Notes: generated from the sequence alone by a model not told the origin. A stretch of DNA of 64,000 bases from SAR92 clade bacterium H455 (GCA_024802545.1 CP103416.1:2480001-2544000); one strand, 5' to 3'. Shown: positions 1-10,165, numbered from the stretch's first letter. Translations and numbers: made by a program.

Positions 1-1
1 C

Positions 2-85
2 CATATCTGCGTCAAGGCCTGCCCTCTGCGCACCAACGACTGTCAGCCTTGTATTAAACGCGCCAAAAAGTGCCTGGCTCCCTAG
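2..85 (+). CDS. C-terminal end of a cysteine-rich protein (partial)
   Basis: An open frame enters from the left edge and stops at a TAG at 83-85, giving 27 visible residues. Five cysteines are packed into this tail (at visible positions 3, 7, 14, 17 and 24, including a C-x2-C pair) with several lysines and arginines at the end. Such spacing suggests a metal or Fe-S site or a zinc knuckle, but the fragment is too short to name a family. It could also be chance coding, because no start or upstream domain is visible. Confidence 0.35.
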   Translation, partial: HICVKACPLRTNDCQPCIKRAKKCLAP

Positions 86-124
86 AATGACTCCCAAGAA
101 AGGCCCCTGAGCAAACTAACTTAT

Positions 125-760
125 CTAAGCCGGGTCAGAACCATAGGCATAAAATCCACCGCGCTCAAGGGCAGCCTTATAGGCTGGACGCTGCTGCATG
201 CGCTGACGATAGGCGGCGATGTTCGGCAGTGTCTCCAAGGAATAGAGCAGCGGTGTAATCTCAACTACAAATGAAAGCTGAATATCAGCGCCAGAAAAAC
301 TGTTATCCACTAACCAATCAACCCCCTGCAGTGAATTCTCTATATAGCCGAGATGACGCTGCAGCTCGTCACTGATGCGCGGTTGCAGTGGCGCACCGGC
401 GTCGCCCAAGCGTGCCGTATACATTTTCAGCATCATGGGCAACATCGCACTACCCTCTGCATAATGCAGCCACTGCAGGTACTGCTCATAGCTATCAGTG
501 TCGGTTTCAGGCTGCAAACGACCAGCGCCATAGTGGCGTAAAACATAGTCAATAATCGCGCCAGACTCAATAATGGTGGCTTCGCCATCAGTTAAAACGG
601 GCGACTTACCCAGCGGATGAACCAGCTCCAACTCCGGGGGTGCAAGATTGGTCACTGGATCGCGCTGATAGGCTTGTAACTGATACTCTAGGCCGAGCTC
701 TTCGAGTAACCAGAGGATGCGTTGCGAACGGGAATTATTTAAATGATGGACAGTCAACAT
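125..760 (-). CDS. Glutathione S-transferase family protein
   Basis: 211-residue cytosolic GST-fold protein. The N-terminal thioredoxin-like domain (about 1-80) holds N-N-S-R-S at 8-12, where Ser10 is the likely thiol-activating residue, the cis-Pro loop K-S-P-V-L at 52-56, and the E-S pair at 65-66 that binds the glutathione gamma-glutamyl group. The all-helical C-terminal domain (about 88-205) ends with the usual aromatic-rich tail. The N-terminal motif resembles the Gtt1/Ure2-like class rather than the alpha/mu/pi classes. Such enzymes conjugate or reduce electrophiles and peroxides, and the physiological substrate cannot be read from sequence. It stands alone, divergent from rlmA across a 212-base gap. 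Confidence 0.88.
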   Translation of the reverse strand: MLTVHHLNNSRSQRILWLLEELGLEYQLQAYQRDPVTNLAPPELELVHPLGKSPVLTDGEATIIESGAIIDYVLRHYGAGRLQPETDTDSYEQYLQWLHYAEGSAMLPMMLKMYTARLGDAGAPLQPRISDELQRHLGYIENSLQGVDWLVDNSFSGADIQLSFVVEITPLLYSLETLPNIAAYRQRMQQRPAYKAALERGGFYAYGSDPA

Positions 761-972
761 AGCTGAGACTCTAGTAGGAAAGATTAACTACTGCTCTAAA
801 GGGCAGTTCATTGCGCTGGCGGTCCAGCTGCCGGTGCAGTATACCTAAAAACTAAGCCGGTAAAATACAGCAACTAAAGCCAGCGCAACAGCTGCTGATA
901 GCATCAAACAATTGTTCTCTGATATTAACCGCTGTAAGCTACGCTCTCGATCGATTCCGCCCTGAGATTATC

Positions 973-1860
973 TTGCCCAAAGCCTTTGTCTACCCAGCGT
1001 TGCGCTCAACCCGCGACAATTTTAAATGTCCTAGCTGCGATCAAGCATTGATCATGCAGGATGATCCGCAACCGCGCACTTACCGCTGCAACAATCAGCA
1101 CAGTTTTGATCTGGCTCGCGAGGGTTATCTCAATCTGTTATTGCCCCAGCACAAGCGTAGTCGCAATCCCGGCGATAGCGACGAGATGATTCGCAGCCGC
1201 CAGCGCTTTTTAAATGCCGGTTACTATGAGCCCCTGTCTGACGCCATTGTTGCCGCCGTTGCCAAGGCCGCAAGCGGGCCCGAACAGACTGTTTTGGATC
1301 TCGGCTGTGGCGAGGGCTACTATATGCAGCAGCTGCGTATGGCTTCTGCAACGGCATCGACCAAACTTAAACTGTTGGGCATGGATATCTCAAAGTTTGC
1401 CGTGCGCCTAGCCGCGAAACGCAAGATGGATGCGCGCCTCGCAGTAGACAGTGTCTACAATATTCCGTTATTTGAGAATCGTGTCGACACGGCTATTTCA
1501 GTGTTTTCACCGATCAGTATCGAAGAGACCGCTCGCGTGCTTAAACCCGGCGGCCAGTTAATTATGGTCGGCCCTGGCGCAGAGCATTTAGCTGGGCTCA
1601 CGGCGTTAATCTATGAGCAGTCACTGCCCCACGGCGGCAACACCGCAGGTCTGGAAAAGACAAGTCAATTTAATTTGCTGGAACAGATTGAAATCAAGCA
1701 GACTATTGTCGTCACCGGCAGCGATATTCTCGACCTGCTAAAGATGACCCCCTACTACTGGCACAGTCGCCCAGAACAGCAGGAGATGTTGGCCAAGCTG
1801 GACAAGCTTGAAACCCTGATCCACTTCAAAATCAATGTTTATCAGAACCAAAGCAGCTAA
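973..1860 (+). CDS. rlmA: 23S rRNA (guanine-N1)-methyltransferase RlmA
   Basis: RlmA methylates N1 of G745 (or G748) in helix 35 of 23S rRNA. The N-terminal zinc ribbon has Cys19, Cys22, Cys39 and His43. It is followed by the family signature F-D-L-A-R-E-G-Y-L-N-L-L (45-56) and a Rossmann SAM-binding motif D-L-G-C-G-E-G-Y-Y at 109-117. Full length at 295 residues. Translation appears to begin at a TTG, since no ATG or GTG precedes the zinc finger in frame and no strong Shine-Dalgarno is visible. The following kinase gene starts about 25 bases after its stop on the same strand, so the two are probably co-transcribed. Confidence 0.92.
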   Translation: MPKAFVYPALRSTRDNFKCPSCDQALIMQDDPQPRTYRCNNQHSFDLAREGYLNLLLPQHKRSRNPGDSDEMIRSRQRFLNAGYYEPLSDAIVAAVAKAASGPEQTVLDLGCGEGYYMQQLRMASATASTKLKLLGMDISKFAVRLAAKRKMDARLAVDSVYNIPLFENRVDTAISVFSPISIEETARVLKPGGQLIMVGPGAEHLAGLTALIYEQSLPHGGNTAGLEKTSQFNLLEQIEIKQTIVVTGSDILDLLKMTPYYWHSRPEQQEMLAKLDKLETLIHFKINVYQNQSS

Positions 1861-1885
1861 CATAATCACAAATAAAAGATCTAAT

Positions 1886-2767
1886 ATGAGCCCTGCAGAG
1901 CAACAGTTTTTAACCCGCAACAAACTCCCTGAAAGCTATTTGTTGAGCGCCGCAAGATGGTTTTCGCCACTGCTTGAGAAATACCAAAGCGCCGGTGACA
2001 AGCCATTGATTATTGGTATCAATGGCTCTCAGGGTTCTGGCAAATCGACCCTGGCCGACTATCTCTGCACCATGCTTAGTGAGCGTTACCAACTGCGCTG
2101 TGTCTCCCTTTCACTGGACGATTTTTACCTGACAAAACGAGAGCGCCAGCAGTTGGCTGAGCAGGTACACCCACTACTGGAAACTCGCGGTGTGCCCAGC
2201 ACTCACGATATTCCTCTGGCCCTAGAGACCATTGCAAAGCTTGTCGATGGATCTGCAGAAACTCTGATCCCCCGCTTTGACAAAAGCCGCGATGACCGTA
2301 TGCCTGAGGCACAGTGCGATCGCATTAGTGGGGCAGTGGATATTATTGTTTTCGAAGGCTGGTGTGTTGGCGCACGGGCCCAGAGCGATGAGCAATTGAT
2401 TGAGCCGGTAAATAGCCTTGAATCAGAACAGGATGCTGACCTCGTTTGGCGCACAAGTGTCAATCAAGCCCTGACGGGAGAGTATCAGGTACTGTTTGAT
2501 TTACTCGACGAGCTAATTATGTTGCAGGCGCCCTCTTTTGAAAGCGTATTTAATTGGCGTCTGGAGCAAGAAGAAAAGCTTGCTGCAGGCTTGGGTAACT
2601 CAGTCAGTGATAAGCATCAGGGCATTATGTCCGCAAGTCAGATCAGCGAGTTTATCGCCCACTATCAGCGTATTACCGAACATAGCCTAGGCGAAATGCC
2701 CCAGCGAGCAGATCACCTATACAAGCTAGATAGCCAACGACAAATCGTTGACTACATACACCATTAG
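1886..2767 (+). CDS. P-loop kinase of the D-glycerate 3-kinase (GLYK-like) family
   Basis: 293 residues from the preferred ATG at 1886. An in-frame ATG at 1835 would overlap rlmA by 26 bases and add 17 polar residues lacking family resemblance. A Walker A motif G-S-Q-G-S-G-K-S-T lies at 47-55, followed by the S-L-D-D-F-Y-L-T segment typical of the uridine-kinase/phosphoribulokinase superfamily as found in plant-type glycerate kinase. The expected reaction is D-glycerate + ATP to 3-phosphoglycerate, feeding glycolysis or photorespiratory-type salvage. No other glycerate-pathway gene lies nearby except possibly the hydroxyacid dehydrogenase at 46.9 kb. Substrate assignment rests on family resemblance only; another small-molecule kinase remains possible. 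Confidence 0.82.
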   Translation: MSPAEQQFLTRNKLPESYLLSAARWFSPLLEKYQSAGDKPLIIGINGSQGSGKSTLADYLCTMLSERYQLRCVSLSLDDFYLTKRERQQLAEQVHPLLETRGVPSTHDIPLALETIAKLVDGSAETLIPRFDKSRDDRMPEAQCDRISGAVDIIVFEGWCVGARAQSDEQLIEPVNSLESEQDADLVWRTSVNQALTGEYQVLFDLLDELIMLQAPSFESVFNWRLEQEEKLAAGLGNSVSDKHQGIMSASQISEFIAHYQRITEHSLGEMPQRADHLYKLDSQRQIVDYIHH

Positions 2768-2808
2768 GCTACAGGGGAACAAAGGTATAAAACATAGCGC
2801 TTAAAAAA

Positions 2809-3219
2809 TCAGGCCGCAACATTGGCAAACTGGCTAACCACTGTGAGCAGTTGTCGGCAGGTTATCTGCCCAACCAACTTACCCTTATCCACAACCGGTA
2901 GACGGCGATGACCCTGTTTGATCATAAAATCTGCCACATCCACTACGTCTGCATGCAACTTACAGGAATCAACCTCTTCGGTCATATAGTCGCGAACGCT
3001 GCCAATATCACTATTGTTGTTATAGCTGGCATTGAGAATAGCCCTAAGACAATCAAGCTCTGACAGCACTCCTAACAAAGTACTCTGATCATCCACCACG
3101 CAGACACCAGAAACCTTGTGTTCAACAATCAATTCGATGGCGTCAAAGACATTATCAGTTGCAGATACACTAACTGGATTGCGCGACATATAGTCGCTCA
3201 AATCAACAGAACGCAGCAT
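2809..3219 (-). CDS. Stand-alone tandem CBS-domain protein
   Basis: 136 residues made almost wholly of two CBS modules, about 11-65 and 79-133, which together form one Bateman module. Both repeats begin with the characteristic Y-M-(S/T) segment, and the second ends with D-K-G-K-L-V-G-Q-I-T. CBS pairs bind adenosyl ligands (AMP, ATP, S-adenosylmethionine) and usually regulate a partner protein or act as energy sensors. No catalytic domain is fused. Convergent with the glycerate-kinase-like gene and oriented like purA, from which it is separated by a terminator. The regulatory partner cannot be deduced. Confidence 0.85.
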   Translation of the reverse strand: MLRSVDLSDYMSRNPVSVSATDNVFDAIELIVEHKVSGVCVVDDQSTLLGVLSELDCLRAILNASYNNNSDIGSVRDYMTEEVDSCKLHADVVDVADFMIKQGHRRLPVVDKGKLVGQITCRQLLTVVSQFANVAA

Positions 3220-3390
3220 GAAATTCCCCTTAATAAATTATCTAGACCGCTTAATAAACGTCTTACAAAATTTCTTGGTAAGTTGCAGCCTCAGCTAAAA
3301 CGTCAGCTACTCAACAACCCACAGTTTATATTCTAGCCTGAATATACAGGCCAAGGACAATATTGTCTTAAGCATAAATTTTAGCAGGAC

Positions 3391-3415
3391 AAAAAAAGGC
3401 CTCCAGAAGGAGGCC
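3391..3415 (-). terminator. Rho-independent terminator of hisZ-purA
   Basis: Perfect 7-bp GC-rich stem G-G-C-C-T-C-C (3398-3404) / G-G-A-G-G-C-C (3409-3415) with an AGAA loop. It is followed on the minus strand by seven T residues (the A-run 3391-3397). It lies 25 bases after the purA stop codon and so ends the hisZ-purA transcript before the CBS gene. Confidence 0.9.
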
Positions 3416-3439
3416 ATCTTAAACTGCTTAGCTTATCAG

Positions 3440-4762
<1,323 letters not shown>

Positions 4763-4792
4763 TTAGGCTGTCTGCAGGTTACTATTTTAACC

Positions 4793-5983
4793 TTAGGACA
4801 GCTTTTGAATAACCCAAGAACCGTCTTGCTCAACTAAAGCTCGGTCACAATTTAGTTCGCTGTAGTCAACCAGTTGGTCGGCAAAACCCTGCACAACTCG
4901 CTCACCCTGACTGCGCAACTCTGTAATCTGCTGGGTTATCTGTTCGGCCACCGCAGGGTTGCTGCTGTGAGCGACAAAGATACCCAGTTTGGCAGCCTCA
5001 TTATTCGCGCTTTGACTGACCAGAGATTTCAGATTGCAAGCAAATCCGGTGGCTGGACGCGGGCGGCCAAAGGCATCACCTACGTGATCATAGCGGCCAC
5101 CATTACCCAGCGCCTTGCCATAACCCTGTACATAGGCGGCAAATACCACACCTGTGTGATAGTGGTAACCAGGCAGCTCGCCGAGATCCAAATAGACGGT
5201 GACATTGCGCTGAGCAATCGCCGTGACAATCTCTTCTAACTGCGCCACTGCAGCTAATACAGCTGCTGGTGCACCGGCTAATTTGTCACGGGCGGCGGCC
5301 AACACTTCGACACTCCCAGCTAGACTTGGCAGTACATTTAACCAACCGGCCAACTGCGGATCACTGATATTGGATTCAATCCACTGAGCCAATTCCCGAG
5401 CTGCTTTGCGCTGAACCAGATCAAATAGCTGAGCTTCGCTGTCGGCACTGAGACCGGCATCGGCCAAGAGACCACGGAAAATATCCACATGGCCTAAATC
5501 CAGATGCACGTTTTCAACACCAGCGCTGCTGATGCTCTGTAATAAGAGTTCTATAACCTCAATATCGGCGGCCACTGTGGCTTCACCAAATAACTCGACA
5601 CCAATAGAGATTGGCGTGCGCGACTCCAGCGGGCCTCGCGGGCGAGTGTGTAACACTGTGCCTGCGTAACAGAGTCTACTAGGGCCTTCACGACGCAGGC
5701 TATGGGCATCCATTCTCGCAGTTTGCGGAGTGATGTCAGCACGAATACCCATCATACGGCCACTTAGCTGATCGGTAATTCGGAAGGTCATCAAATCTAA
5801 ATCGGAGCCGGAACCGCTGAGTAGCGAGTCGGTAAACTCCACCATTGGCGGGATCACCAGGTCATAGCCCCAACAGTTATAGAGATCGAGAAGCTGACGT
5901 CGCAGATGCTCGACAACCTGAGCGCGCTCCGGAAGCACCTCATCGACACCGTCTGGCAATAACCAACGATCAGCAATTGTCAT
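4793..5983 (-). CDS. hisZ: ATP phosphoribosyltransferase regulatory subunit HisZ
   Basis: 396-residue class II aminoacyl-tRNA-synthetase-like paralogue of HisRS that lacks aminoacylation activity. It forms an octameric complex with the short form of HisG and confers activity and histidine feedback control on the first step of histidine synthesis. Motif-2-like G-I-R-A-D-I-T-P-Q-T-A-R and the segment L-D-L-G-H-V-D-I-F are recognisable, and the C-terminal HisRS anticodon-binding domain is reduced. Presence of HisZ implies that this organism uses a short HisG elsewhere. Co-transcribed with purA. Confidence 0.94.
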   Translation of the reverse strand: MTIADRWLLPDGVDEVLPERAQVVEHLRRQLLDLYNCWGYDLVIPPMVEFTDSLLSGSGSDLDLMTFRITDQLSGRMMGIRADITPQTARMDAHSLRREGPSRLCYAGTVLHTRPRGPLESRTPISIGVELFGEATVAADIEVIELLLQSISSAGVENVHLDLGHVDIFRGLLADAGLSADSEAQLFDLVQRKAARELAQWIESNISDPQLAGWLNVLPSLAGSVEVLAAARDKLAGAPAAVLAAVAQLEEIVTAIAQRNVTVYLDLGELPGYHYHTGVVFAAYVQGYGKALGNGGRYDHVGDAFGRPRPATGFACNLKSLVSQSANNEAAKLGIFVAHSSNPAVAEQITQQITELRSQGERVVQGFADQLVDYSELNCDRALVEQDGSWVIQKLS

Positions 5984-6054
5984 GAATCTTTTTCAACCTC
6001 TAGCTTTGAAACGTTTGTACTCTAAATTAACGACTTAACTATAAGCCAACTAAC

Positions 6055-6246
6055 TCAGCGCAAGAAAAATAGAGCTATGGCACCAATGGCCATACTTAAA
6101 AAGCCGATACGGCGCATTTGGCTATCATCGACTGTCGCTATAACCTCGACCATGCCGCGCCATCTAGATGGCGATAAGAAGGGAATAATTCCCTCTAACA
6201 CCAGCATTAGGCAAATTGCTGTACCTATATCTTTAAGCATAATCAC
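6055..6246 (-). CDS. DUF2065 small inner-membrane protein (YjeT-like)
   Basis: 63 residues (a start at the second Met, 6240, is also possible). Two hydrophobic helices, about 5-24 and 46-62, flank a short loop with the P-S-R-W-R motif characteristic of DUF2065. The family is found between hflC and purA/hisZ in many proteobacteria, including yjeT next to hflC in E. coli, but its function is unknown. Here it follows the hflC terminator, so it probably has its own promoter or receives read-through, and hisZ starts 71 bases further on. Confidence 0.85.
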   Translation of the reverse strand: MIMLKDIGTAICLMLVLEGIIPFLSPSRWRGMVEVIATVDDSQMRRIGFLSMAIGAIALFFLR

Positions 6247-6291
6247 GACAACCCATAAAAATTGGCCTCTACATCAGTACTAAATCGGCAC

Positions 6292-6317
6292 AAAAAAACC
6301 GGGACTAACCCGGTTTT
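6292..6317 (-). terminator. Rho-independent terminator after hflC
   Basis: Perfect 9-bp stem AAAACCGGG (6295-6303) / CCCGGTTTT (6309-6317) with a 5-base loop. On the minus strand the right arm runs into seven consecutive T residues (6298 down to 6292). It sits about 140 bases beyond the hflC stop, separating the hfq-hflXKC group from the DUF2065-hisZ-purA group. Confidence 0.88.
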
Positions 6318-6457
6318 CTGATTTTAGCAAAGTCACCATCAATGTGGCAGGAGTTTTTACGCTAATTAGATTTTTAGCGCTTAAATGTCCTAAATGGCCC
6401 TAAAAAATTTCAACCCACCTAACTAGCGTCACAAGCATCCAACCGGCACAGGGCCGA

Positions 6458-7327
6458 TTATTTGCCGTCTTGATTTTGCAAGTACTTGAAAAAGTCACTA
6501 TCCGGTGCCACAAGCATCACATCACCCTTATTGGAAAACGAATTCTTGTAAGCATTGAGACTACGCACAAAGGAGTAGAACTCAGGATCCTGCTGATAGG
6601 CTTCGGCATAAATACCGGCCGCTTCAGCATCTCCAGCACCCCGCAGCTGCTCTGCATCACGATAGGCATTGGCCAGCTCAATGGTGCGCTCGCGATCTGC
6701 CGAAGCGCGAATCCGCTCAGCTTTTTCCTTACCGGTTGAACGCAATTCCGTCGCTTCTTTCTCTCGCTCGGCGGTCATACGTCTAAATACCTGACTGCTC
6801 ACTTCCTGTGGTAGGTCAATTCGCTTAACGCGCACATCCACCACTTCAATACCCAGACTGCCGAGCACTGACTCATTGAGATCAAAAGTAATATCTTCCA
6901 TCAGCGCATCGCGCTCTCCAGAGACCACTTCGTGAAGTGTGCGAGTACCAAACTGGTTGCGCAGTCCGTTGTTGACACGATTGGCAAGACGGTTGCGAGC
7001 TACAGTTTCAACGCCACCAGTGGCCTTGTAGTAAGTCTCAACATTGGCAATACGCCACTTGGCATAGGAATCAACGATTAAGCGCTTCTTCTCAACAGTG
7101 AAGAAACTGGCTGGCTGCGCATCTACAGTCAAAACTCGCGCATCAAACAGACGAACATCATCTGCAAAAGGCAGTTTGACGTGCAGGCCCGGCTGAATAT
7201 CAGCTTCAATCAAACGTCCAAAACGCAACTTTACACCGCGTTCGGTTTCGCTAACCACATAGAGCGTGCTGCTGGCCACGACCAACAAAAGAGCGAAGAC
7301 CAATACCGACTTTAATAAATTACTCAT
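6458..7327 (-). CDS. hflC: HflC, membrane modulator of FtsH protease
   Basis: 289 residues with an N-terminal signal anchor (about 6-26) and a periplasmic SPFH/Band 7 domain (about 20-210), beginning with V-S-E-T-E-R-G-V-K-L-R-F-G-R. With HflK it forms the large membrane cage that surrounds FtsH and limits degradation of membrane proteins. The Glu/Arg/Ala-rich segment around 180-240 forms the long coiled helix of the cage wall. The start overlaps the end of hflK by four bases (ATGA type), so the two subunits are translationally coupled. Confidence 0.97.
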   Translation of the reverse strand: MSNLLKSVLVFALLLVVASSTLYVVSETERGVKLRFGRLIEADIQPGLHVKLPFADDVRLFDARVLTVDAQPASFFTVEKKRLIVDSYAKWRIANVETYYKATGGVETVARNRLANRVNNGLRNQFGTRTLHEVVSGERDALMEDITFDLNESVLGSLGIEVVDVRVKRIDLPQEVSSQVFRRMTAEREKEATELRSTGKEKAERIRASADRERTIELANAYRDAEQLRGAGDAEAAGIYAEAYQQDPEFYSFVRSLNAYKNSFSNKGDVMLVAPDSDFFKYLQNQDGK

Positions 7328-8454
7328 CGTCTTCTCTCCATCAATGTGGGCTCAACTTTACGCTGCAACTTCTCAAGCACTTGGTTAGTAATTCGATCAA
7401 TCATTTGACCATTGCCTTCATCAGACCTGAGCTTCGACTGAGTGCCCTCTTGAATCAACTTATCCAATGGCAGGTAGAGCATATTGTTGCCGCTCTCAGT
7501 GTCCACCAGAATTTTGGTGCTGTTCATCATGACGTTTTCAACCGCGTCTAAATAGAGACGATCTCGAGTCACTCTCGGCGCTTTGGCGTATTCTGTGTAT
7601 AGGTGAGTAAAGCGCTGAGCTTCACCCTCTGCTTTCGAGACTACTTGAGACTTATAAGCACCTGCCTCTTCACGCATACGCTGAGCTGCACCTCGAGCTT
7701 CAGGAATAATACCATTGGAGTAGGACTGGGCTTCGTTGACCAATCGCTCCAAATCTTCTCGGGCCTTGATCACGTCATCGTAGGCAGACTTGACCTCATT
7801 CGGTGGTCGCGCCTCTTCGATATTGATCTTCACCACGTTGATTCCGCTCTTGTAATTATTCAGCAGATCCTGCAGCTTGTCAGCAGTGGAGATAGCAATC
7901 TGTTCGCGGCCAGTGGAGATAACGCCATCTAGACCTGTGCTGCCCACTACATGGCGCAAGGCGCTGTCGGTGGCATGTTTTAAGCTAGTCTCTGGATCGC
8001 GAATATTGAGCACGAAAGCCTTGGCGTCTTCAATGTTGTACTGAACCGTCAAGGAAATCTCAACAATATTTTCATCCTGGGTCAGCATCAAACCGCGAGC
8101 TGAGTACTGTCGCTCTTCGGTTACGCGCACTGTATAAACCTTGTCAATTAACTTGGGATTCCACTGCAAGCCGGAACCCAGCGTGTCGTGGTATTTACCC
8201 AGACGCAAGACAACAGCTTGCTCTTTCTCATCGACCTGATAGAAACCCATAAGCCCCCAGAGTACCAGCAGTACTATGGCTACTACTGGAAGTAAACTTT
8301 TGCCATCAGGGCCGCCGGATCCGTTTGATCCACCGCCGAAGCTACTGAACTTTTTCTTCAGTTGATTGAGCGCTTCATCGAGATCTGGTGGGCCATCATT
8401 GCCGCGCTTTCCACCCCAAGGGTCCTTGCCACCACCCGGTTCATTCCAGGCCAT
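7324..8454 (-). CDS. hflK: HflK, membrane modulator of FtsH protease
   Basis: 376 residues. The Gly/Pro/Trp-rich cytosolic N-terminus (M-A-W-N-E-P-G-G-G) and the HflK N-terminal segment with paired glycines precede a single transmembrane helix (about 54-72). A periplasmic SPFH domain starting at D-E-K-E-Q-A-V-V-L-R-L-G-K follows, then a long charged helix and a polar C-terminal tail. Partner of HflC in the FtsH-HflKC complex. Lies 87 bases after hflX; the intervening gap contains a strong hairpin annotated separately. Confidence 0.97.
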   Translation of the reverse strand: MAWNEPGGGKDPWGGKRGNDGPPDLDEALNQLKKKFSSFGGGSNGSGGPDGKSLLPVVAIVLLVLWGLMGFYQVDEKEQAVVLRLGKYHDTLGSGLQWNPKLIDKVYTVRVTEERQYSARGLMLTQDENIVEISLTVQYNIEDAKAFVLNIRDPETSLKHATDSALRHVVGSTGLDGVISTGREQIAISTADKLQDLLNNYKSGINVVKINIEEARPPNEVKSAYDDVIKAREDLERLVNEAQSYSNGIIPEARGAAQRMREEAGAYKSQVVSKAEGEAQRFTHLYTEYAKAPRVTRDRLYLDAVENVMMNSTKILVDTESGNNMLYLPLDKLIQEGTQSKLRSDEGNGQMIDRITNQVLEKLQRKVEPTLMERRR

Positions 8455-8484
8455 AAGTATTCTCCAATTTAAGTAATTGTCTTA

Positions 8485-8511
8485 CCGGCGTCTAAACGAT
8501 TTTAGCGCCGG
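8485..8511 (-). repeat. Intercistronic hairpin between hflX and hflK
   Basis: Inverted repeat CCGGCG (8485-8490) / CGCCGG (8506-8511), extended inward by CTAAA (8492-8496) / TTTAG (8501-8505) around a 4-base loop. This is an 11-bp stem with a single-base bulge. No T-run follows on the minus strand, so it looks more like an RNA stabiliser, processing site or partial attenuator than a terminator. Confidence 0.6.
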
Positions 8512-8541
8512 CATAATTCTAAAGCCTTTGACTTCAACTAG

Positions 8542-9837
8542 CTACAGTGTCACCAAATCGTCTTCATCTAGCCCTGAACTTTTAATCAAGCGCAAGAAGT
8601 CAACCTGCGAGAGTTTGACCTCCAGATTAATCCAGCCGTTTTCATCGACCTGCTCTTTTAATACGGCTTTATGGCTATAAAGGGATGCACGCAGAGCGCC
8701 CTGATCAGGTTTTAGGCGCAGAGTTTTATGCACAAACTGTCCGGGCAAGCGCTCGGCTACGGCTTGTAGCAACAAATCCAACCCTTCATTTTTTAGTGCC
8801 GACAGCCAAACGGCCACTGGCTGACCCTCGGTATTGCGGTCAATGCGCGCGGTGAAATCCTCAAGTAGATCGACCTTGTTGTAGACCATTAGGGTCGGCA
8901 ACTTGTGGGCATCAATCTCTTTTAACACTTCTTCAACGCGCTTGATATTAGTAGCGCGATCCTCGGCCGCTGCATCCACCACATGCAAGAGCAACGTTGC
9001 GTTCGCCGCCTCTTCCAGCGTGGCGCGAAAAGCATCCACCAGTCGGTGGGGCAAATGACTGATAAAGCCCACGGTGTCGGCAAAGACAACCTGACCCTGC
9101 TCCGGCACTTCAAGCTTGCGCATGGTGGGATCTAGGGTGGCAAATAATTGGTTGGCAACGAATACATCGGACTGAGTGAGATTATTAAACAGCGTCGACT
9201 TACCGGCGTTGGTATAGCCCACCAATGATACTGCAGGGACCTCGGCTCGAACACGGGCACGGCGTCCCTGAGCACGCTGCTTGCGCACTTTTAGCAGACG
9301 ACCCTGGATCGACTTGATGCGATCGCGAACCATACGACGATCTGATTCCAGCTGCGTTTCACCAGGACCGCGCATACCAATACCACCGCGCTGGCGCTCA
9401 AGGTGAGTCCAACCGCGCACCAGTCGTGTCGACAGATGTTGCAGCTGGGCCAGCTCTACTTGCAGCTTGCCCTCGTGGGTTCGCGCGCGCTGCGCAAAGA
9501 TATCGAGAATAAGACCGGTACGATCGAGTACTCGACACTTGAGTTCGGCTTCAATATTGCGCTCTTGGCTGGGGGATAGGTTGTGATTAAAGATAACTAA
9601 TTCGGCACTGTGGCTATTGACAGACGCAGCGATCTCTTCGAGCTTGCCGGTACCAACAAATAATTTGGCGTGGGGAGCGGAGCGGGAGCCAGTGATAAAA
9701 TCCACTGGATCGCCGCCCGCAGATAGGACTAACTCTTCAAACTCCCTCGGATCTTCGGGTTCGGACTCACTCTGCAATTTCAAATGAACAAGAATCGCTC
9801 GTTCCCCAAATTCGGGACGTTCAAAAAATAATGACAC
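8542..9837 (-). CDS. hflX: Ribosome-associated GTPase HflX
   Basis: 431 residues. The N-terminal HflX domain ends in the glycine-rich signature R-G-G-I-G-M-R-G-P-G-E-T-Q (150-162), then a coiled-coil linker, then the G domain with Walker A G-Y-T-N-A-G-K-S-T (207-215). The G3 D-T-V-G-F and G4 N-K-V-D motifs are also visible. HflX splits stalled or heat-inactivated 70S ribosomes. Starts 5 bases after the hfq stop. This is the standard hfq-hflX-hflK-hflC order. Confidence 0.97.
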   Translation of the reverse strand: MSLFFERPEFGERAILVHLKLQSESEPEDPREFEELVLSAGGDPVDFITGSRSAPHAKLFVGTGKLEEIAASVNSHSAELVIFNHNLSPSQERNIEAELKCRVLDRTGLILDIFAQRARTHEGKLQVELAQLQHLSTRLVRGWTHLERQRGGIGMRGPGETQLESDRRMVRDRIKSIQGRLLKVRKQRAQGRRARVRAEVPAVSLVGYTNAGKSTLFNNLTQSDVFVANQLFATLDPTMRKLEVPEQGQVVFADTVGFISHLPHRLVDAFRATLEEAANATLLLHVVDAAAEDRATNIKRVEEVLKEIDAHKLPTLMVYNKVDLLEDFTARIDRNTEGQPVAVWLSALKNEGLDLLLQAVAERLPGQFVHKTLRLKPDQGALRASLYSHKAVLKEQVDENGWINLEVKLSQVDFLRLIKSSGLDEDDLVTL

Positions 9838-9842
9838 TCTAT

Positions 9843-10130
9843 TTAGTAGTCGTCAGCGTAGTTTCCGCCGTCATTGTCAAAGCCACCCTGAGCGGGATTT
9901 CCCGCCGCACCAGAGATTGGTAATTTAACTACACGTGAAGGAACAATTGTGGATATAGCGTGCTTATACACCATTTGGCTAACGGTGTTTTTTAGCAGCA
10001 CGACAAACTGATCGAATGATTCTACCTGTCCCTGTAGCTTGATTCCGTTGACCAAAAAGATGGATACCGGGATGCGTTCTTTCCTTAACACATTAAGAAA
10101 AGGGTCTTGTAAATTATGCCCTTTTGACAT
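9843..10130 (-). CDS. hfq: RNA chaperone Hfq
   Basis: 95 residues. Sm1 motif around residues 20-55 and the Sm2 segment [10 protein letters not shown] carry the uridine-binding K-H pair, giving the hexameric Sm-like ring that pairs small RNAs with mRNAs. The C-terminal tail is short, Gly/Asn-rich and ends acidic (D-D-Y), the feature linked in other bacteria to RNA release and autoregulation. A near-ideal AAGGAG ribosome-binding site precedes the ATG. Between miaA and hflX as in most gammaproteobacteria. Confidence 0.97.
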   Translation of the reverse strand: MSKGHNLQDPFLNVLRKERIPVSIFLVNGIKLQGQVESFDQFVVLLKNTVSQMVYKHAISTIVPSRVVKLPISGAAGNPAQGGFDNDGGNYADDY

Positions 10131-10165
10131 TTATACTTCTCCTTATTAACTAAATAAATAAAGCC

